Below, in pieces: positions 1 to 9,889 of a stretch of 23,774 nt of DNA. Numbering within the stretch: position 1 is the first letter of the stretch; the number at the start of each line of letters is the position of its first letter. The notes below the pieces were generated by a model. The model worked only from the letters and a program-made list of their open reading frames with translations, was not told where the DNA came from and ran no database searches. The DNA is taken from the NCBI GenBank assembly GCA_019648995.1, contig BLXT01007982.1:560073-583846 (forward strand). Direction: 5' to 3'. The stretch is from Plakobranchus ocellatus (Eukaryota > Mollusca > Gastropoda > Plakobranchidae). The translations under genes and the position numbers were made by a program.

Positions 1-41
<41 letters not shown>

Positions 42-84
42 ATTATTATTATTATTATTATAATTATTATTATTATTATTATTA
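1..84. repeat. (TTA)n microsatellite
   Basis: Nearly pure TTA/ATT trinucleotide array with one or two interruptions. It begins at the window edge, so its full length is unknown. Confidence 0.97.
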
Positions 85-839
85 CTATTTCTTCATGAAT
101 TGCTTGTAATCGTAATAGTATATGATTTTTGTCATTAAAGTTCCTGCATAGTTTTATTTCATCAATAAAGATTTCATCAGCAATAATGGTGAAAATATTT
201 TATAACAAATAAAAGGTTTTAAAAATCACGTTTAGAACTTTTTTTCCTTGCAAATTTAAAGTGATTGAATGTGCACTTTGATGATGATGACGACGACGAC
301 GACGACAAAGACGTCGACGACGATGATAATGAGGCGAAAAAGTCAATTAAAAAGACAATCCTAATACAGTTATAAAAAAAAGTTCGTTTTTTTCCCCGCG
401 GAAAAGACCTTTAGATATTGGATTCTAAGATGAAATGTGATATTATTAAATGATACAGGTACCGGTAACTCTTTCGTCTGGCGCTTTTATTATTTTTTTT
501 TCTTTGCTGTTGATTTTGGAGCCACATATACTTTTTTTTTCCTTGTGATTATATAGGATAGTAAAGCCTCTTTTTTTTTTCTAATCATAAAGATAAATTA
601 GCATTTTGCTTTTTATTGAGGGATCCACCAAGTTCATGTTTTTTTTCTCTATCTTTAATTTTATTTCTCTAACATATCTCAAAATAAATGCAGGTTTGTT
701 AACTTTCTTTCTTTGCGAACATAATTTTGTAAAAAAAAAATATTATTGCTCACTCAAACACACAAAAATGTATCTTGAGAAAGAACGGACAGAATAAAAA
801 TGAAATAGCCTAAAAAGGAAGGATATGAGTTGAGGTCTC

Positions 840-840
<1 letters not shown>
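85..840. other. AT-rich stretch without a recognisable gene
   Basis: I see no gene here. It holds a short GAT/GAC trinucleotide run near 279-329, which would read as poly-Asp but has no surrounding frame, and many T-runs. The short open frame near 606-797 is T-rich and has no coding character. Confidence 0.6.
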
Positions 841-843
<3 letters not shown>

Positions 844-898
<55 letters not shown>

Positions 899-901
899 GG
901 G
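844..901. repeat. (GA)n followed by G-run
   Basis: A pure GA dinucleotide array runs straight into a run of about 13 G. It opens a longer purine-rich strand that continues to about 1135. Confidence 0.97.
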
Positions 902-1135
902 AGATAGATCGAAGAATGAAAGAGGTGTAAAAGAAAAAATAATAACAAGTGGGCAAAGGAAAGATGGAAAACGCAGAAGGGTGAAAGAAGATCAATGAAT
1001 AAAATCAATAACGGCACCGAGAGATAAGCATGAGGAAGAGGAGATAAGGGCAGGAGGGAAGAAATATGAGAGAGGACAAAGGAGATGAGAGTGAGAGAAA
1101 GAGTGGAAGAAACAAGGCGAAGAGAGAAAGTCATT
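902..1135 (+). other. Purine-rich strand (degraded GA/GGA repeat)
   Basis: The plus strand is overwhelmingly A and G for over 200 bases after the GA array, with scattered GAGAG, GGAGG and AAGGA words. This looks like an eroded purine microsatellite. The minus-strand open frames rich in Ser/Leu/Phe across it are artefacts of this bias. Confidence 0.75.
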
Positions 1136-2148
1136 GGACGTATACTTGATAGAAGATGACAAAATCATGAAGAGCAAAAGGGTTTTTTTTTTGGTTTTTT
1201 TTTTTTTATTAAATAGACTTTACTCTGAGCGATTTAAATAAGGGAATCTTTTTTGCTGCTTCACTTAACATCAGCAAAAGAAAGTTCAAATCGATGCGAA
1301 AATCTTTTCTAAAACCAAAGCTAGTGCCCGCGGCAAAATTACGCTTAATTCCATCCAGACGTTGCGCCTCTCATTCAAAAAGTGCTTTTTTTGTTTTTTT
1401 GTTTTGTTTTGTTCTTTTTAAATATAACTGTTGTCTCTTTAAATAGAAGTGCTGTTGCGGATACTTGCGCTACAATACAAAAAGCACGTTTAAACAGATT
1501 TCATATTTTGAGAAAGGAGTGCTTAAAGAGAGAAAAAAAAAAGTTCTTTGTACCATTTTCCTCATAGGAGAAATAATATACTTATAGGTAGGCCTTTAAA
1601 TTCCTACATGATCTTCAACTTCAAGATTGATCACTTAGCCCTAGAGGACTATAAATCCCATGGTTATCCCATTTGCTCTTTCTTTAAATGTGCATCTGCT
1701 TAAGAATTCGACAAACACGTACTGAATTTATACTCTATTTTATGCGTATGTTTTTTTTTATAGATGCTGTTTTTTTTTTGTTTTGTTTTTTTTTTCTTTT
1801 AGAGTTCGTTTTCACTAAAAATTAATTTTTTTATTATCATCTAACGGGTTCAAAGAGGTAAAGAAGAATAACAAGTGAGAAAAAATTAATCTTTTACAAA
1901 TATCACGCAACATTTCATCTGGAATGAAGGCGCCGTCACTACTTTTGTGATCTTAGGCCTGTGAGTCTCAATCGGGCTGGGATATTTGAAAAACAAAGAA
2001 ACAAAACAAAGAATTGATATCTATAGTACGATCATAAATAAGATCTTTCTGAACTCCAGTTATGTCAAGAGATGTTGAAACATATACAGAGATATTAATC
2101 CTTGACACTCACATACATCAAAACTCCCAAAGCCTCAACTAATGAGGG

Positions 2149-2149
<1 letters not shown>
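1136..2149. other. AT-rich stretch without a recognisable gene
   Basis: Contains T-runs at 1183-1207, 1386-1418 and 1750-1800. No coding frame or splice-bounded exon could be supported. Confidence 0.6.

Positions 2150-2193
<44 letters not shown>
2150..2193. repeat. (CT)n microsatellite
   Basis: Pure CT dinucleotide array of about 22 units. Confidence 0.97.
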
Positions 2194-2196
<3 letters not shown>

Positions 2197-2559
2197 ACAC
2201 TCTGTTATATCTCCATATAGTTGTTTAAATAATTTACAATTCAACTACTGATGATTTTAGTTCTTCCTTTTCATTGATAAATTTACTTTCAAATTATCTT
2301 TCAATCTGACAATATTACGGAGACTAGACCTACTTGAAATACTCGTAATTTTTGTTATCAAAATTGCACAGGCAGGTGAACAAAAAATGTATACCCTATA
2401 TCTCCATTGCTGATGTACTTTCATTTTTCATTTGATGTACTTTTATTTGATGGCATATCAATGTATATGCTTAAATTGACCGCTCTACGTATTGCTGAAC
2501 CACTTATATATATATTTGTAACAATGAACAAATTTATAAAATTACTCCATAGAAATGTT

Positions 2560-3316
2560 CAGGAGAGCCTTAGTCATTCTGAAAGGTGATATGACATTAG
2601 CAACTAATTACAGGGCTATTTCAGTCTTGTCTAGCTCACTAATTTACTACATCAGTACATGATGGCCAGTCAGGTTTTCGTACTCGGCATTCTTGTGAAA
2701 CGGCTCTTATTAAAACTAATGAGTTCTGGTTGATAAACTCTCGTGGTCTGCACATATATGTGTACATTTTCGAGACTTTCAAAATCTATCTATCAACCTG
2801 CTTGAATAAAAAAATTGTATTAATGTGAGTTGTAGGAGAGCCTTTCATTTTGCTTTGATTCACAGCAAATTTTCATGTAGATTACTTTTTTTCGGTGGTA
2901 CAGCTTCACATCTTTTGCGCCCTTTACAGTCTCTACAAAACAGAGCTTTTAGGCTTAGTATATCTAAGAAGAAACTTGGAGCCAGTGTTGAGGATTTAAA
3001 ATATTCAAACCACTCGGCACCCTCCCAATCAACTGTCTTCTACACTTTCTTAGAACTAAAATAATATTCAAATCTCTTCAGTTCAGGAGGCCATCTCACA
3101 TTCAACGTTTATTTGTACCCATTGTTCTATTACTATTAATACAAGTTCGCGTTTCAGATTGTCAGCAATTATATTGATATTGTCAAAAATTAAACCGTCT
3201 CCTTCGGCGCATCTATGATATGGAACTCTCTGTCACCTTCCCTGCGATATTTCACCTCGTTCGCTTCATATGAGACATTTAAATCTAAACTAATATCTCA
3301 CCTATTATCATAGGTT
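2560..3316 (+). mobile_element. CR1/Jockey-like LINE ORF2 remnant, internally deleted
   Basis: Pieces of a non-LTR retrotransposon reverse transcriptase appear in order. Near 2567-2640 the plus strand reads TNYRAISVLSS, which corresponds to the conserved NYRPISVLS stretch of RT. At 2661-2720 it reads QSGFRTRHSCETALIK, the QSGFR..RSCETAL block typical of CR1/Jockey-clade elements. From 2825 it reads FALIHSKFS then GGTASHLLRPLQSLQNRAFR, the post-RT region. Around 3208-3310 a shifted frame reads IWNSLSPSLR followed by TFKSKLISHLL, the usual C-terminal end. The YxDD catalytic core between the second and third blocks is gone, and several frame changes are present, so this is an old dead copy. The clade is recalled from motifs and not tested. 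Confidence 0.82.
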
Positions 3317-3638
3317 GCTTTCGGTGCTGCGCTCAAAGTGTTTATACATCACTTTTCCTTAGAACATTTATTTCATATCATATATAAGCATATTGATCAG
3401 CAATCCATGACTATTGCTTTATTTGGGAAATCATATGTTTAATCTTTGTTTTAAATTCAATGGATATTTATATCTGTCTCTATATACATGTATTTGAGCA
3501 TGGATGAGTGTGTATGTGTATGTGCATGTATAGCCATGAATGCGATAGCTATGATTGCGTATTTACATAGTGTATAAGTATAATATGGCCACGTTTATGA
3601 ATGTATATTCATATGAATGTATATGTATGTATATTCTC
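3317..3638. other. Possible LINE 3' tail and degenerate TATG/TATA low-complexity DNA
   Basis: The sequence after the LINE C-terminus may be its 3' UTR. From about 3470 to 3630 it becomes an imperfect TATGTA repeat. No gene is visible. Confidence 0.45.
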
Positions 3639-3662
3639 TCCCCCCCCCCTCTCTCTCTCTTC
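3639..3662. repeat. C-run plus (CT)n
   Basis: A run of about ten C flanked by short CT arrays. Confidence 0.9.
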
Positions 3663-3829
3663 TGTGTCTCTATCTCATCTTTTTCCTTCTCTCCATCTTA
3701 TTTACTACTCATTCAACGAAATAAATTTATGATCTTGTTATTTGAAGTGTAAAATATTAGTGATAAGTGGCCAGTATGTGTTTGAGCGGATGTTTTGTAG
3801 TATTATTTGATAACTTATCTCGTAGTTCT

Positions 3830-4375
3830 AGAAACATAAGTATGAAAATCAAAATAAGGGCAATTAAAAACATGTATGGTCAGTACTTTTGTATGGTAGT
3901 CAGCGTTGGACAATAAACAAGGAAACAGAGAAAAAACAAGATGCAGTAGAGATGTGGTTTATCAGAAGGATGATGAGGATATCATGGACAGAAAAAAAAG
4001 TCCAATGAATCAGTTCTGAAAGAGGCTAATCTCGAACGATCATTGATTAAACCCATGAAAAAGAGGTACCTACAATATTCAGGATACATTCGCCTGAAAG
4101 AGGCCAATCTCAAGCGATCACTAATTAAAACCATAAGAAAGAGATAAGTACAGTTTTTAAGCCATGTTTGCCGCCACAAGGGCTTATAACTTTTCGCAAT
4201 TACTCGAAAGATAGAAGACAAACGCAGTAGAGATGGACAGAGAATAACTTTTACTGAAAGTCTCAAATCATAGGCAATAGGCAAGAGTAGCAATAACAAC
4301 TTTATGAAGTTAACTGCGAATACGTTTGAGTAGAAAATGTCTTTTCTAGACAAAGTCTATACAACAAAGATAAAG
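3830..4375 (+). mobile_element. LINE copy A: post-RT C-terminal region, with internal 78-bp duplication
   Basis: The plus strand reads RNISMKIKIRAIK, then the YG..RWTINKETEK block, then VEMWFIRRMMRISWTEKKS, SVLKEANLERSL, and GQRITFTESL near the end. This order is characteristic of the C-terminal part of LINE reverse-transcriptase proteins that invertebrate genomes usually annotate as endonuclease-reverse transcriptase. RT catalytic motifs are not included, and in-frame stops and shifts make it dead. Two further copies lie at 9890-10515 (minus) and 12960-13585 (plus). Copy A alone carries a 78-bp in-frame internal tandem duplication. The minus-strand frame at 3982-4353 is its antisense shadow. 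The exact LINE clade is uncertain. Confidence 0.85.
4016..4171 (+). repeat. 78-bp in-frame tandem duplication inside LINE copy A
   Basis: Units 4016-4093 and 4094-4171 both begin CTGAAAGAGG. They translate as LKEANLERSLIKPMKKR and LKEANLKRSLIKTIRKR. The period is 26 codons. LINE copies B and C show a single unit here, so the duplication arose in this copy or its sub-lineage. The units now differ by more than ten bases, so it is not recent. Confidence 0.85.
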
Positions 4376-4540
4376 CAACATAAGATTGTGAATATTCAGA
4401 TATATGTATCAACATAGACTGTACAAACTTATTAGTCAGCCACTCTCAAAACCTACAGAGAAGCCTGCCAGCGGCACAAATAATACCGCCAGAGAAAAAG
4501 AAAAGCGGATTTAGATATCAGAATCAAATTTTGGGGCCAA
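4376..4540. other. Unassigned DNA between LINE copy A and the 152-bp duplication
   Basis: Nothing recognisable. It may include the LINE 3' UTR. Confidence 0.4.
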
Positions 4541-4844
4541 GATGGTCTCCACTCCAGATGGACAATCGGACGGTCGGCCTGTGTCTAGCAATAGAGAGAA
4601 GGCTTAAGGAAGTCTTTAGTTGATTTTTTACGCCAGTAAAGGCGCTGTTTTTACATTTAGCAAAGGACCTCACATATTTAGGCTGTGCTCGAGATGGTCT
4701 CCACTCCAGATGGACAATCGGACGGTCGGCCTGTGTCTAGCAATAGAGAGAAGGCTTATGGAAGTCTTTAGTTGATTTTTTACGCCAGTAAAGGCGCTGT
4801 TTTTACATTTAGCAAAGGACCTCACATATTTAGGCTGTGCTCGA
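4541..4844 (+). repeat. 152-bp tandem duplication, two units, one mismatch
   Basis: Unit 1 is 4541-4692 and unit 2 is 4693-4844. I could align them without gaps and found a single substitution, A at 4607 versus T at 4759. Each unit contains a small hairpin around ACGCCAGTAAAGGCGCT (CGCC/GGCG arms). The near-identity means a young duplication or an assembly duplication. The minus-strand open frame crossing it (4670-4885) has no recognisable motif. Confidence 0.95.
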
Positions 4845-6969
4845 TTCGTCATAGTCGATGAAATCTCAGAGATAAGATCGAGCACAATTTAGATAGCGTC
4901 ATTGGTTTGGTAAAAAGAAAAAGAAAAAAATAAATAACGCCAACAGCAAGTCAGAGTCCTCAAGCCAAATCAAGACGTATCCCTGTCGTAGTACTATTTT
5001 TACTTTAAATAAAAGGAAAAGAAAAGAAAACGAAACCTCCACGAAACTACAATGAACAATATCAAAGGATGAGTTCCGTCTGAAGGATTCATAAATCACA
5101 AAGCCGAGAAGCGGTTCGAGTATTTAACACTGTAAAATGGAGACAGGTATCAACTCTATCGTAGGCCTATTTTTATTCCTCATCTGCAAGGCATTTATTC
5201 CACTCTACGCACACGTATAATGTGAAGGCTTTCGGCTTCAGGAAAAAAAAAAGATTAAAACATACAAATTGACTATAATTGATTACAATTATTAGAGAAA
5301 ATTTCTTTATGTATATGAAACAACAAAACAAAAAAAAACTTTACATGATGGCAGTATTTAATGTTTAGCGATTTAGCCATTTCAGCACAACTTTCAGTCT
5401 GACCTGGCGATAACAATTTGAAGATTAAAATATAGAAGAAATTTTCATTCACATCGGGACAATTAATTATTAGAGGCACACTACAACGTCATTGTTCCCA
5501 AGATTATGCCTTTTTCCCGTAATTCTCACCTTTGAATATATTTGTGAACGGCTTGTTCCACATTGTAGCCTAGCCTATACTTTTTGCCTCGAAGCTTTAA
5601 ATGGCGATAACAAAGTTTTCGGAGGATCATGTTTGAAATGGAACATTATGAAATAAAAACTGATGAGTAGTAAGTTAAGCTCTATGGACAACAGAATGAT
5701 TTCTTTAAAAAAAATGTGATTATTTTTTTAATAAGCTTTCAAATGAGGATGACTAGACGCGAGTACAATAAGATCAATAGCCTAATTATCCATGACTCTA
5801 TATTATTCAAGCTTAAAAAAAAAAATTCAACTTGTAAGGAGGAAATCATTACATCCCTAATTTCACCTACTAACTCGGTCGCCTACCATCAGTGTGTAAC
5901 AACTGAAGAATAAAGTAAATTAAAATTCTAAGAAAGGCTAGCGATTACTATGGAATTAAATTGTATGATGTGAACAAGGGTTGGCAAGTGAATAGTGCAG
6001 TCATGCTAAACATGAACAATGATTTATTCTTAGGCAGCATTAAAAGAGAGAAAAACAGACTGGGAGGACGGAAATCACTAGCAGTCTGTTTCACGGCCAC
6101 TGAGTTTCTAGTGTTACGTAAATAGGACGATCTATATAATCTAGTACTGGTTTAATTAAGAAAGAATAAGGAAATGGAAAAAAAATCAGTTGAAACAGCG
6201 TAGAAACCTTTGATTCCGGTAGATCTAAGCTTTTTCGATAAAAAAACAAAGCAAAACAAAAAATTTACATCTTTCACTTTATGCTTTCCACCTGAATACC
6301 AGTATATGAATACTCTGATCCCTCTATTGATTAAGACATTGTTTACCTATGTAACCTTTGTCGTAATAATATTTAATATTCCCCTTTTTGGCATCCGTAA
6401 GCTTAACTTGAAAAATAACAGGAGGCTTCTCTTAAACAGATGACTCCGTGTTATCCTTTCTTTCATGAAACAAGGCAGCTGCAAACTCATTTCAGTTTAT
6501 GTTAACTTATCTTGAACCAATCTATCCTTAAAAGCTTTTTTATGCGCTAAAATTATTGAGACACTATTATTGCAAATTACTGTTTACATTGTGCAGTTTT
6601 ATTACTTTTACTACTTTAGGATGTCAATAGGTTCCTCAAACTTTGCATCTTACAATTTGTTTACGCTTTCATGTTGCTTGACTGCGGACACTTTAATCAA
6701 GGCGGTTTAGGGTAATGAAATACTACTATTACTGCAGTTACTATTATATTAAAATAAATTTTATATCGGTATTAGTTCTTGAATGATAAATCTTTATTGG
6801 GTAAAATAGCGTTTTTGTTTCTGAATGTTTTTAAAGACTTCGGTGACACGTTTTTAGTTAATCTGGTCCATATCAGTTTGTGTTTTCTGTATTGCTTACC
6901 TCTTTTCTTCTGTTCTTAATATGGTTTTAGTCAGGATGAAGTTGTCTCTCCGATTTTTCGTTCGTCCGA
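4845..6969. other. Long AT-rich stretch, no demonstrable gene
   Basis: Short open frames at 4899-5099, 5716-5913 and 6210-6443 are AT-rich and carry no motif I recognise. The only exon-like signal is a 59-base minus-strand segment at 5345-5403, listed separately. Confidence 0.5.
5345..5403 (-). other. Weak exon-like segment
   Basis: On the minus strand a segment of 59 bases lies between an acceptor-like TTATCGCCAG and a donor-like GTAAAG. It reads QTESCAEMAKSLNIKYCHH after two leading bases (phase 1 in, phase 0 out). No partner exon was found, and the open frame extends beyond both putative sites, so this could be chance. Confidence 0.18.
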
Positions 6970-6990
6970 CAATCAATCAATCAATCAATC
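6970..6990. repeat. (CAAT)5 microsatellite
   Basis: Five CAAT/AATC tetranucleotide units shortly before the TCTA array. Confidence 0.92.
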
Positions 6991-7003
6991 TAACTATCAA
7001 CAA

Positions 7004-7005
7004 TG

Positions 7006-7046
<41 letters not shown>

Positions 7047-7047
7047 G

Positions 7048-7087
<40 letters not shown>
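7004..7087. repeat. (TCTA)n microsatellite
   Basis: About twenty ATCT tetranucleotide units with one G interruption near 7046. The Tyr/Leu/Ser/Ile-repeat frame across it is not a protein. Confidence 0.97.
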
Positions 7088-7088
<1 letters not shown>

Positions 7089-7528
7089 TCAACTCTGCTC
7101 GCGATTCAACACTGTTCACCGTGCTTGTGAGTCTGATCATTATATTAGTAAAAAAAAACAATAATAAAAAAAACAACAAAAAACAAAATTCACAACAAAA
7201 ATAAAAAAAAAATCGTTTTTAATCCAAGGACTCTTTCATATTACCGTAACAATTCTTATGATAAAATGGAGGCTGTAATGAGACAGGAAAAGAAAGGAAC
7301 TAACCATGGATGTTATGAATTTGACATCTGCATTTTAAAAGTCAAAGTCATTGAAGTAGCCAGGATGTCAAGATTTATTCGACCTTGCATCAACGCTGGG
7401 CGCATACAATTTGGAAAAATCGGAGCAGACATATGATAAAATGGTATTTTGAAATAATTTGAGTGAATTGCTTATCTTAGATCTGAAGGAGGATGCGGAG
7501 AAATGTTTTTCAAGGCATGAGGACTTAT
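7088..7528. other. AT-rich stretch without a recognisable gene
   Basis: Includes A-rich DNA at 7149-7212. Nothing else recognisable. Confidence 0.5.
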
Positions 7529-7771
7529 TGTAGCGATATCACTCATAATGACCTTATCATGTTTCATATCCTCCTTACTGTAGTTCTCCTTTTATTATTT
7601 TCCATGTTTCGTAATTTAGTTTGTTTTGTTGTGATGTTGACCCAAAAAGAAAAAGTGAAAGTAGAAAGACTCGCTCTCACTGGTTTGGGATTTTTGTCAA
7701 TAAGGTTGAATAAAAAGCTCTTACAACTTAACAAAGATTTCCAAGTTTTACTTATTGTAAGGACGCTTTAT
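7529..7771 (+). mobile_element. Putative gypsy-type LTR (fossil)
   Basis: This is inferred as a long terminal repeat because it lies directly upstream of a perfect tRNA-Trp-type primer-binding site. It opens with TGTAGCGATATC and carries an AATAAA at about 7709-7714. The 5' boundary is a guess from the TG start, and no second copy of the repeat exists in the window to confirm it. The short open frame 7493-7777 has no protein meaning. Confidence 0.42.
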
Positions 7772-8560
7772 TGGTGACCCCGACGTGATAGTACGTCGGG
7801 TACGACATTGTCTGGTCCACTGATATATCTAATGTCTGTTGTGAATTCAGCAATGTAAGACAGCTGTCGCTCTTGTCGTGGCGACCTGGCTGTCTTACTT
7901 GAAAGAGCATAAGTTAAAGGTTTGTGATCAGTGAGGACAGAGAATGGTTTACCTTCCAAGAAGAAACGAAAATGTTGGATGGCGCTGTAAATCGCCAACA
8001 GTTCTCGGTCAAATGTAGAGTAGCGGCTTTGTGTCGATGTCAGCTTTCTAGAAAAGAATGCGATGGGTCTCCACATGCCATGGAATTTTTGTGATAATTC
8101 GGCGCCGATTGCTGAATCTGAGGCGTCAGTCGATAATCGCGTCTCAGACTTCGGATCGGGGTGGTTGAGAAGTGTGGCTGAAGCTAGAGAAGATTTGGCT
8201 GCCTCAAACGCGGTCTGGCAATCATCTGTCCAAATAATTACTTTACTTCTGCTCTTTGTTGCTTCCGTCAAAGGTGCTAGGCGCTTGGCATTTCCAGGGA
8301 GGAATCTGTGGTAGTAATTCAGCATTCCCAAAAAACGTTGTAAGGCTTTCTTATCGTTAGGTTTTGGGAAATCGGTGATCGTCGTTTAAGTCCAGGCCAG
8401 GCATAGCGTTGACAATAAGGCCTCCGTCCAGCGAAACCAATCTCTTGTTGTTGAGGTCGATGGCAAGACGGTGGCTGGTGAAAAAATCTGCCCCCAATAT
8501 TGGCTGAGTGACGTCATTTATCATGCGCAATACAATTTCCCACGAAAATCACGACCCATA
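7768..8560 (-). mobile_element. Ty3/gypsy LTR retrotransposon pol remnant (fossil, broken)
   Basis: On the minus strand, 7768-8331 reads as the end of reverse transcriptase (NYYHRFLPG) followed by the RNase H domain: LSTDASDSAIGAELSQ, the FSRKLTSTQSRYST block, the DRELLAIYSAIQHFRFFLEG block, VLTDHKPLTYA, and the closing SGPDNVVPDVLSR. Around 8390-8560 a separate minus-strand piece reads QPILGADFFTSHRLAIDL, the C-terminal part of a gypsy aspartic protease. The element is broken, with at least two breaks. The long intact RNase H frame suggests moderate rather than great age. Plus-strand frame 8063-8314 is its antisense shadow. The CsRn1-like assignment rests only on the neighbouring primer-binding site. 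Confidence 0.93.
7772..7789 (+). promoter_or_regulatory. tRNA-Trp-type primer-binding site of an LTR retrotransposon (fossil)
   Basis: The plus strand TGGTGACCCCGACGTGAT is the exact complement of the CCA-ended 3' terminus of eukaryotic tRNA-Trp. A tRNA-Trp primer is known for CsRn1-type Ty3/gypsy elements. The site belongs with the putative LTR to its left. Confidence 0.75.
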
Positions 8561-9061
8561 CAAGTCATTAGATTGCTGTTCAAAAATAAAGAGAAATAGC
8601 ATAATAATATGTTAGGGGAGAAATTTTAGATCTATTTACTTTGTCTGTTGGTATTTTTTTTTCTGATACTGCTGAATATAAAACCGAATTAGCGACTGTA
8701 AACCTTGATCACAAATATGGCGAAATGATTGCTAGATGGCAATCCATGTTCAAGTATTTCACAAGCGTAGCATATTTTCCACGTATTTTGAGACTCACAA
8801 AAAAAAAATGATCGTTTTTCAAGTACAGAATTTAAGATTGCCTATAAAATAATCTTTGGTCTTTAAAATGGAAAAAGATGAATAAAAGTATTAAAAGCTT
8901 TGTTTCCTCTTTTTCTAGATCATATTTTCTTATTTCGTACCATGATTCAAGTAGCCTATGAATTTACAGATCGAGTTTAGATATATTTTTCCATAAGAAA
9001 CTGCTTGTGTACTTTTTTTTTTCGTCATGTATATTTATTACACACAATATTAATGATCCGT
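8561..9061. other. AT-rich stretch without a recognisable gene
   Basis: No coding frame or repeat is recognised. The right flank of the gypsy material has no visible LTR. Confidence 0.5.
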
Positions 9062-9170
9062 CGATCTTCTTCTTCTTCTTCTTTTTCTTCTTCTTCTTCT
9101 TCTTCTTCTTCTTCTTCTTCTTCTTCTTCTTCTTCTTCTTCTTCTTCTTCTTTTTCTTCTTCATCTTCTC
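9062..9170. repeat. (TTC)n microsatellite
   Basis: TTC/CTT array with occasional T-run interruptions. Poly-Ser, poly-Phe and poly-Lys frames across it are artefacts. Confidence 0.97.
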
Positions 9171-9178
9171 ATCTTTGG

Positions 9179-9360
9179 GGCGTCGGTGGCACAGTGACGA
9201 ACGAGTCCACCATGAGATCTGCAAGGACACTTCTGTCGCGGGTTGGAACCCCACCACCGACGCCCTGGCCTGACGAGGACCTGGAATCTTGAGATCACCT
9301 TATTGTGGTCTGACAATAACAAAAAACCAAAAAAAACCCAAAAAAAAAACAAACAAACAA
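9179..9360 (+). mobile_element. tRNA-derived SINE with A-rich tail
   Basis: The first 86 bases are tRNA-like. There is an A box at about 9187-9198 (TGGCACAGTGAC) and a B box at 9241-9251 (GGTTGGAACCC, two changes from GGTTCGANTCC). The ends are perfectly complementary over 11 bases: GGCGTCGGTGG at 9179-9189 with CCACCGACGCC at 9254-9264. A roughly 55-base non-tRNA body follows, then an A-rich tail of CAAA/CCAAAA units from about 9319. It abuts the TTC array directly. A functional tRNA is unlikely because bases are inserted between T arm and acceptor. Confidence 0.72.
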
Positions 9361-9889
9361 ATTACCATATCCTTCTACCTTTGGTCAATTGTTGAAGAAG
9401 CTATAAGAGCGTGTATTTAAATGTATTTCATCTTTTTTATTTACTTAATTGCTGATTATCATTGCTCTAAAAGCTTGAAGAATCTCAAACATTTTGTGTA
9501 TTGTTGCGGTCGGTAGGATGAGTATTGCAAACTGTCCCAACACTGAGTGACACGCCTTTGGCTGGCTGGTTATCAATTTTACTGTCAGGCAAAACTTTCT
9601 CTGAAAATTTCTTGGGCTTTTATGATTGATTCGAGCTCTCTTCGGCACCGGCACATGGTCCAACGAGAGCACTTATGTGGACAAAAAATCCTCAAAACTT
9701 ATTGAAATTATAAAAACAAGCTGCGGAAAAAGAATAGAACGTCCCAAGACTTAAAAAGACTTATCGAAAGATATTGTTTTTTTTTTTTTTTTAATCGCAG
9801 CGTCTTGTCTATCTCAGTTGCAAGCCGAGATCATCAGAACCTAACGATCAGAGGGAGTCATAATATTCTAGTGAAAGACAAATGAAAGT
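9361..9889. other. Stretch without a recognisable gene
   Basis: Contains a T-run at 9777-9792 and a 75-residue minus-strand open frame at 9445-9672 with no motif I recognise. Confidence 0.5.

Noticed and set aside
810-1177. Overlapping minus-strand frames rich in Ser/Leu/Pro/Phe
   Set aside because: They are products of the purine-rich plus strand and have no domain or start context.
3982-4353. 123-residue minus-strand open frame
   Set aside because: It is antisense to LINE copy A, whose plus-strand motifs are unmistakable.
4670-4885. Minus-strand frame over the 152-bp duplication
   Set aside because: It has no motif and exists only because the duplicated unit happens to be open in that frame.
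7493-7777. 94-residue plus-strand frame
   Set aside because: It overlaps the putative LTR and its polyA signal, with no protein-like features beyond a hydrophobic T-rich stretch.
8063-8314. Plus-strand frame
   Set aside because: Antisense shadow of the gypsy RNase H frame.
9179-9264. Functional tRNA gene
   Set aside because: The B box is altered, extra bases separate the T arm from the acceptor strand, and an A-rich tailed body follows, as in SINEs.
9005-9292. Poly-Ser, poly-Phe and poly-Lys frames
   Set aside because: They are translations of the TTC microsatellite and the SINE.
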